Source of the DNA: Lutibacter sp. A64
GTDB taxonomy: Bacteria; Bacteroidota; Bacteroidia; Flavobacteriales; Flavobacteriaceae
NCBI RefSeq assembly: GCF_022429565.1
Contig: NZ_CP092487.1
Location: 2,188,001 to 2,252,000, forward strand
Direction of reading: 5' to 3'
Length of the DNA stretch: 64,000 nt
A program made the translations under genes and the position numbers. Positions 56,436 to 64,000 of this stretch are shown here, piece by piece (position 1 is the stretch's first letter; every line of letters begins with the position of its first letter). The notes below the pieces were generated by a model. That model was not told the DNA's origin and ran no database searches. It was given only the letters and a program-made list of their open reading frames with translations.

Positions 56436-58199
56436 TTATATTCTACTTTGGTAGGTATATAAATCATAATAACGCCCTTTTTTAGCTAGTAATTCATCGT
56501 GTTTTCCACGCTCTACAATTTCGCCCTCTTCAATTACTAAAATTTGATCCGCTTTTTGAATTGTACTCAACCTATGTGCAATTACAAATGTTGTTCTATC
56601 TTGCATTAGGGTTTGTAAACTTTTTTGAATAAAAGATTCGCTTTCTGTATCTAAATTTGAAGTTGCTTCATCTAAAATTATAACTTTCGGATTTGCCAAA
56701 ATAGCTCTAGCAATAGAAATTCGTTGACGTTGCCCACCAGATAATTTTACACCTCTTTCACCAATAACTGTATTTAAACCATCACTAAACCTATCGGTAA
56801 ATTCGTTAACATAAGCTCCATCAACTGCTTCTAAAACTTGTGCTTCTGTAGCTTCTGGCCTTGGAAATAAAATATTTTCTCTAATAGTCCCTTCATATAA
56901 AAAATCGTCTTGCAACACAACGCCTAGCCTACTTCTAAAGCTATTTAAATTTACTTTAGACATATCTACACCATCAACAGTAATAATTCCTTTTGAAGGA
57001 TTTAAAAATGAAGCCGCCAAACTTGCTATTGTAGATTTACCAGAACCCGAAGAACCTACCAAAGCCGTAACACTTCCTTTTGGTACTTTAAATGAAATAT
57101 TATGTAACACTTCTTTTCCTTTTTCATAACTGAAAGAAACATTATTGAACTCGATATCACCTTCAATTTTACCTAAAACTTCTGTTCTAATCTCTGGATC
57201 ATCTTCTTCAGTCATATTCATTAATTCTTCCGTTCTATCTAATCCAGCCATTGCTTCTGTAAGCTGACTTCCAATATTACTCATTTGGACAATTGGAGCT
57301 ATTAGAAAGCCTAAAAACAAGGTAAAAGACACAAATTCACCATAAGTCATTGTATTATTCATTATAAAATAACCACCAATTCCCATAATACCTGCGGAAG
57401 CCAAACCTAACAAAAAGGTTGAAGAACTCGTCATAAGTGCCGTTGCAGTTAAACTTTTTTTCACATTTAAAAACAATTTTCCCACACCAGCTTCAAAGGT
57501 TTTATTTTCTTGAGTTTCTGCATTAAAACCTTTAATTACACGAACACCATTTAAAGTTTCTGTCAATCTACCTGTAACCTCTGCATTAATTTTTCCACGT
57601 GCTCTAAAAATAGGACGAATATATCCAAATGCCTTTAATGCAACTACTGCAAAAATCACTACTGGAACCAATACAAAAAGCGTCATTAATGCATTTATTT
57701 TTATTAAAATTATTAATGAAATTACGGATGTTATAGAACCTCCAACTAATTGTACCAAGCCTGTACCAACAAGATTTCTAACACCTTCAACATCTGTCAT
57801 AACTCTAGAAACTAATGCACCAGACTTATTATTATCGAAAAAACTTATGGGTAATGTTAAAAGCTTTTTTTGAACTTTTGCTCTTAGCAATGAAATTAAA
57901 TGTTGTGCTTCTACGCTTAACAAACGCGTTAAAGAAAACGAGGTTATTGCCTGAATAAGAATTGCTGTACAAACAATAATAATTAATGTTGTAAGTGCGC
58001 TCATATCTTGTGAGGGAATTACATCATCTATCAAGTTTTTACTGGCATAAGGAAGTACCAAACTGGATAAACTTTTAGCCATTATTAAAAATAAACCTAT
58101 AGAGATTATTTTTTTTCTTGGCCAAATAAACTCTTTAAATGCCCACCAAAATGATACGTTCTTTTTACTCATACCTTTAATAGTCGAAAATCGAGCCAT
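56436..58199 (-). CDS. ABC-type multidrug/lipid exporter (MsbA-like half transporter)
   Basis: 587 residues; permease and ATPase in one chain. Six transmembrane helices in ~30-320 (for example IISIGLFLIMAKSLSSLVLP). ATPase from ~345: Walker A VGSSGSGKSTIASLAA, signature KLSGGQRQRISIARAIL, Walker B VIILDEATSNLD, and FVIAHRLSTIQKADQILVIE. Works as a homodimer exporting lipids or drugs. ATG at 58199; an alternative at 58172 would shorten it by nine residues. Confidence 0.93.
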   Translation of the reverse strand: MARFSTIKGMSKKNVSFWWAFKEFIWPRKKIISIGLFLIMAKSLSSLVLPYASKNLIDDVIPSQDMSALTTLIIIVCTAILIQAITSFSLTRLLSVEAQHLISLLRAKVQKKLLTLPISFFDNNKSGALVSRVMTDVEGVRNLVGTGLVQLVGGSITSVISLIILIKINALMTLFVLVPVVIFAVVALKAFGYIRPIFRARGKINAEVTGRLTETLNGVRVIKGFNAETQENKTFEAGVGKLFLNVKKSLTATALMTSSSTFLLGLASAGIMGIGGYFIMNNTMTYGEFVSFTLFLGFLIAPIVQMSNIGSQLTEAMAGLDRTEELMNMTEEDDPEIRTEVLGKIEGDIEFNNVSFSYEKGKEVLHNISFKVPKGSVTALVGSSGSGKSTIASLAASFLNPSKGIITVDGVDMSKVNLNSFRSRLGVVLQDDFLYEGTIRENILFPRPEATEAQVLEAVDGAYVNEFTDRFSDGLNTVIGERGVKLSGGQRQRISIARAILANPKVIILDEATSNLDTESESFIQKSLQTLMQDRTTFVIAHRLSTIQKADQILVIEEGEIVERGKHDELLAKKGRYYDLYTYQSRI

Positions 58200-58310
58200 A
58201 ACTTTACAAATGACAATTAGGCAGAGAAAAAAGTTTATTATAAAACACTAATTAACAACAGTTTTAAAGCTATAAAAGCAGTATTTAGATTTGTGTAATT
58301 GCTAAAAGTA

Positions 58311-58339
58311 AAAGAAGTTGTTTTAAAACAACCTCTTTT
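58311..58339 (-). terminator. Terminator of the GH2 gene
   Basis: AAAGAAGTTGTTTT and AAAACAACCTCTTTT form a long stem with one mismatch, followed on the minus strand by CTTCTTTTA. It lies just past the end of the gene at 58364. Confidence 0.65.
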
Positions 58340-58363
58340 CCACTAAATATTTTAAAGTATATT

Positions 58364-60199
58364 TTACTTTTTATTATCATAGAAATCCTTCAATACAAAA
58401 AACGCTTTCTTTTTTTGTCCGTCTTCAGAAATTAATCCTTTTCTATTATAACCATCTTGTATTTTTGGTAATACACGTCTTGGCGATCTAAAATCAACTA
58501 AAATCCAAGGAGAAAAACCTTGTAATTGCTCAATTCCTTCCAACATTTTTAAAGTTTGAATATACAAATCCTCTTGATATTCTTCAGTCCAACGTGTTAA
58601 TTTATCGCCGTGAAAACCAACTTTAGCCCCAGCACCAAATTCTGAAATTAAGACTGGTTTATTTTGTGTAATTTTCCAACTAAGTTGTCCACATTTATCT
58701 GGTAAACCATCATACCAACCAACATATTGATTAAAACTTAATACATCAACAACATCGGCAAAGTCGTCGTGAATTGTTCTTATAGACGGATTTCCTTGAT
58801 AATCTGTTTGCTCTAAAGCTGCACTAATTAATCTAGTTGGATCCATTTCACGTGTGTGTGCTGCTAAATTTCCAAGGAAAACATTACGAGCATCACTAGT
58901 AGGCGTTTCGTTTGCCATAGACCAAATAATTACAGAAGCTCTATTTTTATCTCTATTAATAACCTCTGATAATTGATTTTCGGCATTTTTATAAGTTTCC
59001 TCATTATCCCAAGCAATGGTCCAATAAACCGGGTTTTCTTCCCAAACTAATATTCCCATTTTATCGGCTAGTCTAACCATATGTTCGTTATGTGGATAAT
59101 GTGCTAAACGCACATAATTACATCCCAATTCTTTTGCCCAATTTAGCAATTGTTGCGCGTCTTCTATTGTAGATCCTCTACCTCCAGAAATTGGACTTTC
59201 TTCGTGAATAGAAATTCCTTTTAAATATATTTTTTCATCATTTAAAAGAATTTCTTGTCCTTGTGTTTTAATAGTTCTAAACCCAATTTGATCTTCAATT
59301 TTATCTGCACCAACAGTTAAAACTACATTGTATAAATATGGATTTTGAGTTGACCAATATTTAATTTTTTTCGATTTTATTTGAATAGAAGCAATACCTT
59401 CTTTATTAGTTACAACTTTTTCTTTTATTTTAAGTTCTGGAATAGTTACTAAAATTTCTTTTTCAGAAACATCTTGCCCTTTTAATTGCACAAACCCTTT
59501 AATTTGTTGGTTATTTTCAGGATTTAATTGAATAAAATAATCTTGAATAAAAGTACTAGGAACCTCAACTAATTTTACATCTCTTGTAATTCCACCATAA
59601 TTAAACCAATCGGTATTTAAAGTTGGAACACCTTCTGCTATTCTTTTATTATCAACTTTTACAACTAAAAAATTATCACTTTCTTTTAAAAGATCGGTTA
59701 CTTCAAAATTAAAAGGTGTAAAACCACCTGTATGAGCCCCTAATTTTTTTCCATTAAAATACACATCTGATTGATAATTTACGGCTTCAAAATATACAAA
59801 AACACGGTTATCTTGATTGGTTTTTACATAATCGAATGATTTTTTATACCAAACGGTGCCTTCATAATAGTATAAATTTTCTTTTTGTGTATTCCAATCA
59901 CTTGGTACTGCAATTGAATCTGACAAATCAAAATCATATTCTACCAAATCAGATTTATCTTTTGGTTTTGCATTCATAAAAAATGCACTACTACCTGGGT
60001 TTTCTTGATCTTCAAATGCTTCTAAACGGTAATTATAAAAACCGTTTTCATAAGGGTCTACAATATATTTCCAATCGCCATTTAAACTTTCTGACGATCG
60101 ATTGTATGTGTTTATTATTAAATTTTCTTGCGCATTTATTTGTAAACAAAATGAGAATACGAAAATTAATAAAAGGATTTTTTTGTGAATTTTAAACAT
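58364..60199 (-). CDS. Glycoside hydrolase family 2 protein (beta-glucuronidase/galactosidase-like)
   Basis: 611 residues with a signal peptide (MFKIHKKILLLIFVFSFCLQ, then INAQ). Sugar-binding domain (~35-195, GDWKYIVDP, YFNGKKLGAHTGGFTPF), immunoglobulin-like domain (~195-310), TIM barrel (~310-605). Catalytic acid/base Glu in IIWSMANETPTSD (~430), nucleophile Glu in VLISEFGAGAK (~518). Exported, likely periplasmic. Substrate of the retaining enzyme cannot be fixed, but it is next to GH3 and GH43 genes. Confidence 0.92.
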   Translation of the reverse strand: MFKIHKKILLLIFVFSFCLQINAQENLIINTYNRSSESLNGDWKYIVDPYENGFYNYRLEAFEDQENPGSSAFFMNAKPKDKSDLVEYDFDLSDSIAVPSDWNTQKENLYYYEGTVWYKKSFDYVKTNQDNRVFVYFEAVNYQSDVYFNGKKLGAHTGGFTPFNFEVTDLLKESDNFLVVKVDNKRIAEGVPTLNTDWFNYGGITRDVKLVEVPSTFIQDYFIQLNPENNQQIKGFVQLKGQDVSEKEILVTIPELKIKEKVVTNKEGIASIQIKSKKIKYWSTQNPYLYNVVLTVGADKIEDQIGFRTIKTQGQEILLNDEKIYLKGISIHEESPISGGRGSTIEDAQQLLNWAKELGCNYVRLAHYPHNEHMVRLADKMGILVWEENPVYWTIAWDNEETYKNAENQLSEVINRDKNRASVIIWSMANETPTSDARNVFLGNLAAHTREMDPTRLISAALEQTDYQGNPSIRTIHDDFADVVDVLSFNQYVGWYDGLPDKCGQLSWKITQNKPVLISEFGAGAKVGFHGDKLTRWTEEYQEDLYIQTLKMLEGIEQLQGFSPWILVDFRSPRRVLPKIQDGYNRKGLISEDGQKKKAFFVLKDFYDNKK

Positions 60200-60293
60200 C
60201 TTATAGTTAATTTTAATTTATTATGATTTATACAATGTTGACTGTTAACTGTAATCAATTCTGATTGTTACACTATTTTAAATAATTGATTTA

Positions 60294-62591
60294 TTAATTT
60301 TTGTAATATATTTTGTGTTTTAATAATTCCTGCGGATTTCCACCTACTAAAATTTCAAACTCACCAAGTTCTATAACCCAGTTATTATCAATCCCTATAC
60401 TTTCTAGATCTTTAGTAGTTAACTTAAACTCAACTGTTTTTGCTTCACCTGCATTTAAATTAATTTTATTAAAACGAATTAATTTTTTTGCATCTGGAGA
60501 AACTGTTGCCACTAGGTCTTTTACAAATACTTCTACCACTTCATTTCCTGCTCTATCTCCTGTATTTTTTACCGTAACTGAAACTTTAAATCCCTCTGAA
60601 TTTGATAGCGTATCTTTATCTATATTTAAATTTGAATATTCAAAAGTTGTGTATGAAAGTCCGAAACCAAACTCAAATTGTGGGTAAAAACCATCGTATC
60701 CCCAACTTATATCTCTTATATCGGCTTTTTTATAATAATAAGGCAATATATTTCCTGTATACTTTGGATAGGTATATGGCAACTTTCCACTTGGATTTAC
60801 ATTACCAAAAACCACATCTGCTATAGCTCTTCCACCTTCTTGCCCTGGTAAATATGTCATAATAATTCCATCAACTAAAGGTTCAATATCTTTTATAATC
60901 CTAGGTCTTCCTTGTACTAAAACTAAAATAATTGGCTTTCCAGTTTTAGCTAATTTTTTAACTAAATCTTGTTGTGCTTTAGGTAAATCTAGTTCATTTA
61001 TATCTGAAGGTTTTTCAGATGCTGGAATTTCACCAACACAAACTACAATATAATCTGCATTTTTTGCTTTTGAAACTGCTACATCAGAATTGATATCATC
61101 TAAATAATCTGTACCTGCTACAAACTCCACATTTTTGGCTCCAACTTGTTTTTTTACAGCATCTAAAATTGTAAGTTTTGTTGGATCATTATATTTGGTT
61201 TCTCTTCCTAAAAAAGAACGAGACCAAGCTCCGTTTAGCATATTTATTGAATTTGCCGCATAACCAGTTACCAATATTTTTTTGGTGGAAGGCAACGGTA
61301 AAATTTCATTTTTATTTTTTAATAAAGTTATTGCTTCACTTGCTGTTTTATAATTGGCTGCTATATGTTTTTCGCTTCCAAATTCGGGATACTCATTTGG
61401 GTTGTTATAAGGCGTTTCAAAAAGATTTAAGTAAAATTTTAATCTTAAAATTCGTGTTACAGCATCATCAACCCTTTCTTTTGAAATTTCGCCAGCCTCT
61501 ACTAATTCAACAATAAAATCTACAACATCTATATCATACGGATTCATTAATAAATCAATTCCAGAGTTTACCGCTAATTTTGTTGCTTCTCGTTTATCTT
61601 TAGCAGATGCATGTGCCTCAACTAAAAATTCAACATCACTGAAGTCTGAAATCACCACTCCTTTATAATCCATTTCACCTTTTAAAATATCTGTGATATA
61701 ATAAGTGTTTAAATGGCAAGGAATTCCGTTTACAGCATTAGAGCTTATCATTATTCCCATAGCGCCATTTTCAACAGCTTTTTCAAAAGGAGGTAAAAAA
61801 TATTGACGTAAACTGTTTTCTGGAATAATAGCATTTGCTCTATCTTTTCCATTTCTACCTGCTCCATAACCCACAAAATGTTTTACACAAACAGCAGTAC
61901 TAGTTGCATTTTCCAACCCTTTTTCTTGAGATCCTTGAATGTACGCCTTAGTCATTTCTGAAATCAAATATGGATCTTCACCAAAGCTCTCTCCAATTCT
62001 ACCCCAAAGTGGGTTTGTTGCAACGTCTGCATTTGGGTTAAAATTCCAAGGAAGTGATGCCGCTCTAGATTCATAAGAGGTTATTTCACCACCAATTCTA
62101 GAAAGCTCTGTATTCCAAGTAGCTGCAACAGCAATTTGATGTGGAAACATAACAGAACCATTTACATAATTTGCTCCGTGAATATTATCAATACCATATA
62201 AAATAGGGATTCCTAAACGCGATTTTTGCATTGCAGAATCTTGAATTGTTTTTACTATTTGATACCAAACTTCTTTTTCTGGTATAAATCCGGGTGTATT
62301 ATGAATAGATCCAATTGCATAATCAACTATAAATTTTTTGAATTTATCTTTATTAAAATCAGCACTATCTTTTGGTTCCCAATAACCTCCTTTTAAAATT
62401 GCAGGCAAACCTATGTTTAACATTTGGCCAGCTTTTTCTTTTAAGGTCATTTGAGATAAAATATCTTGAATTTTTGATTCAATTTCAACAGATTGAACAC
62501 TTTTATTTGTTGAAGTTTCAGTACTATTTTCTTTTTCTGAACAAGACAACAGTACTATTGCTACTATAAAAAGTTGGATTATTTTTTTCAT
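60294..62591 (-). CDS. Glycoside hydrolase family 3 (beta-glucosidase/xylosidase, BglX-like)
   Basis: 765 residues. Lipoprotein signal (FIVAIVLLSCSEKENS; Cys about residue 17). N-terminal barrel: DNIHGANYVNGSVMFPHQI, KHFVGYGAGRNGKDRANAII, nucleophile Asp in GVVISDFSDVEFLV (~314). The C-terminal alpha/beta domain and fibronectin-III-like domain (~650-765, VTVKNTGDRAGNEVVEVFV) complete it. It trims beta-linked glucose or xylose from oligosaccharides. Confidence 0.94.
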   Translation of the reverse strand: MKKIIQLFIVAIVLLSCSEKENSTETSTNKSVQSVEIESKIQDILSQMTLKEKAGQMLNIGLPAILKGGYWEPKDSADFNKDKFKKFIVDYAIGSIHNTPGFIPEKEVWYQIVKTIQDSAMQKSRLGIPILYGIDNIHGANYVNGSVMFPHQIAVAATWNTELSRIGGEITSYESRAASLPWNFNPNADVATNPLWGRIGESFGEDPYLISEMTKAYIQGSQEKGLENATSTAVCVKHFVGYGAGRNGKDRANAIIPENSLRQYFLPPFEKAVENGAMGIMISSNAVNGIPCHLNTYYITDILKGEMDYKGVVISDFSDVEFLVEAHASAKDKREATKLAVNSGIDLLMNPYDIDVVDFIVELVEAGEISKERVDDAVTRILRLKFYLNLFETPYNNPNEYPEFGSEKHIAANYKTASEAITLLKNKNEILPLPSTKKILVTGYAANSINMLNGAWSRSFLGRETKYNDPTKLTILDAVKKQVGAKNVEFVAGTDYLDDINSDVAVSKAKNADYIVVCVGEIPASEKPSDINELDLPKAQQDLVKKLAKTGKPIILVLVQGRPRIIKDIEPLVDGIIMTYLPGQEGGRAIADVVFGNVNPSGKLPYTYPKYTGNILPYYYKKADIRDISWGYDGFYPQFEFGFGLSYTTFEYSNLNIDKDTLSNSEGFKVSVTVKNTGDRAGNEVVEVFVKDLVATVSPDAKKLIRFNKINLNAGEAKTVEFKLTTKDLESIGIDNNWVIELGEFEILVGGNPQELLKHKIYYKN

Positions 62592-62703
62592 TTAAATTTA
62601 GTTTACTGTAAAATTTGACACTATTAAATAGTTTTATTTCTATTTTCTATCTTTAAAATTTTCATCATTTTTAAAATTAAAATAAATTATATTTCAACCT
62701 AAA

Positions 62704-64000
62704 TTACTCCCCTTCATAAGAGAACCAATCAAATAAAGCATGGTTTTCAGACTTTACACCGTTACTTGATGCATACATTCCAATTCCAGCACCGTTAAAT
62801 TGATTACCATTTCCATCAGCAATTACTTTTAAACTTTGAGAACCCTCTATTTCTTTCATTTTGTTAAGAGATTCACCGTAACTAAATCTCACATCATTAT
62901 TCTTACCTTCAGCTCTTAATATAACTTCAATTTTATTGTATGGAACCCTAATAACCTCTTCTTTTACACCTTTAAAACTTTTTATTAAAACCAAATCATT
63001 TTTCTCTTTTAGTAGGAGATAATAATTTTTATTAGTTCTATAAATTGCTAATCCAGCTTGTTCATTTTGCTTACCAGTTTTAAAGCTTAGTTTTGTGGTA
63101 GCCGTAAACTTATGATCCTCAATTCTTTTTATAATTAAAGAAGAATTCCCCAAGCTATCCAATACTTCTGACCGAAGTTTAATTTTTAACTGACCATTTT
63201 TAATAATGTGAAATTTTTGCTTAGGTATTCTGATAAAACACCATTCCAAACCAAGCTCATGACCTTCAAAATCATCTTTAGAAGACTTAACTTTAAAAGG
63301 AAACCAAGGTAAATTTGGACGCTCTTGTTCTTTTAATACTTTCCCTTTCCCATTATTAAAAATAGGTGTTTTATCTTCAAATTCTACTTTAGATAAAAAT
63401 GTTTCACGAGCTAAAGTGGTTTGACCTTCTATTACTCTTTTTCCAAGTGTTACGGCCCACCATTCTCCATTTTGAGTTTCTACTAAATCACCATGTCCTA
63501 CAGCTTGTATAAGAGATTTAACTCCAAAATGTCTGTGGGTTAATACTGGATTAATTAAATCAGCAACATATGGTCCCCAAATTGATTCACTATGATGAAC
63601 TGATAAAGCGTGGTATAAACCAGTTCCTCCTTCTGAAAGCAACAACATATAATTACCGTTAATTTTATATAAGTGAGGCCCTTCAGTATAGGAGGCATTA
63701 TTCGCATGACCATAGGTTAATATTTTTCGTTCGCCAACTAATTTTTGCTGCTCTAAATCAAGTTCCTGTAACCAAATACCACATTGTGTTGGCCAATCTT
63801 GCTTTGAAATCCAATTCTGCCCAGTATAGTAACATTTTCCATCATCATCCCACATTAAGGATGGGTCTATTCCAGGTGCATCTTTCAGCCAAATTGGGTC
63901 TGACCAAGGTCCCGCAGGGTCTGTAGCCGTTATATAAAAATTACCATCACAATTGACACAGGTGGTTATTAAATAAAAAATTCCTTCGTGATATCTAATA
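62704..64000 (-). CDS. Glycoside hydrolase family 43 protein, 5' end outside window
   Basis: The frame stays open upstream of the internal Met at 63855 to the window edge, so the gene is partial at its N-terminus. Visible: FYITATDPAGPWSDPIWLKD, then PGIDPSLMWDDDGKCYYTGQ (a catalytic-domain Asp), TEGPHLYKINGNYMLLLSEG with the acid Glu, and GHGDLVETQNGEWWAVTLGK. The C-terminal ~190 residues (from ~KDDFEGHELGLEWCFIRIPK) are a beta-sandwich of the xylosidase C-terminal type. A xylosidase or arabinofuranosidase role is likely. Confidence 0.9.
   Translation of the reverse strand, partial: IRYHEGIFYLITTCVNCDGNFYITATDPAGPWSDPIWLKDAPGIDPSLMWDDDGKCYYTGQNWISKQDWPTQCGIWLQELDLEQQKLVGERKILTYGHANNASYTEGPHLYKINGNYMLLLSEGGTGLYHALSVHHSESIWGPYVADLINPVLTHRHFGVKSLIQAVGHGDLVETQNGEWWAVTLGKRVIEGQTTLARETFLSKVEFEDKTPIFNNGKGKVLKEQERPNLPWFPFKVKSSKDDFEGHELGLEWCFIRIPKQKFHIIKNGQLKIKLRSEVLDSLGNSSLIIKRIEDHKFTATTKLSFKTGKQNEQAGLAIYRTNKNYYLLLKEKNDLVLIKSFKGVKEEVIRVPYNKIEVILRAEGKNNDVRFSYGESLNKMKEIEGSQSLKVIADGNGNQFNGAGIGMYASSNGVKSENHALFDWFSYEGE

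Overview
The window is an AT-rich chromosome segment from a member of the Bacteroidetes, most likely a marine or sediment flavobacterium (family Flavobacteriaceae). The evidence is the gliding-motility pair gldB/gldC, a SusC/SusD importer under an ECF sigma/FecR anti-sigma pair, a Bacteroidetes-type nusA-infB operon, and repeated promoter -7 boxes of the form TAnnTTTG. The species cannot be named from the sequence alone. No rRNA, tRNA, CRISPR array, transposase or phage genes were found.

Layout. 1-4.6 kb: end of etfA, a bifunctional-nuclease-family protein, a CNT nucleoside transporter, and a thyA...folA group. 4.7-17.4 kb: ECF sigma and FecR anti-sigma genes, a four-gene outer-membrane importer (SusC, SusD, DUF4843, PKD-like), then thioredoxin-like lipoprotein, trypsin-like protease, thioredoxin-like lipoprotein. 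Two importer genes, SusC and PKD-like, each carry a single in-frame stop codon and are otherwise intact. 17.7-20.4 kb: three tandem, nearly identical genes for a small secreted protein. 20.5-32.5 kb: an AraC regulator and housekeeping genes (sppA, folK fused to a deoxynucleoside kinase, gldB-gldC, nadE, a universal stress protein, rimP-nusA-infB with a hairpin in its leader). 32.5-42.4 kb: a secreted protein, a LytS/LytT-type two-component pair, and an ABC transporter whose permease is fused to an M1 aminopeptidase. 42.7-47.6 kb: leucine operon leuC-leuD-leuA-leuB on the minus strand, with palindromic repeats inside and after it. 48.3-50.5 kb: a compact operon of DUF134 regulator, NifX-like protein, stand-alone GTP cyclohydrolase II and a COG1237-type metallo-hydrolase, behind a promoter whose spacer is a perfect 16-bp palindrome. 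50.7-54.7 kb: a dihydrouridine synthase, an M90 peptidase with SEC-C tail, a cassette-like stretch with inverted repeats carrying orphan genes, a 5'-truncated gene remnant, and a cold-shock protein. 55.0-64.0 kb: an SBF-like transporter, an ABC exporter, and GH2, GH3 and GH43 glycoside hydrolases that look like the edge of a polysaccharide utilization locus continuing past the window.

How the genes relate. thyA/folA, folK-dNK and the CNT transporter all serve nucleotide and folate supply. The sigma/FecR/SusC (with STN domain) arrangement is a surface-signalling importer; the two nonsense codons predict it is switched off or dependent on readthrough in this strain. The best candidate for an undescribed system is the palindrome-controlled DUF134/NifX/RibA/MBL operon. 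The second is the cassette-like region at 52.7-54.0 kb with its inverted repeats.
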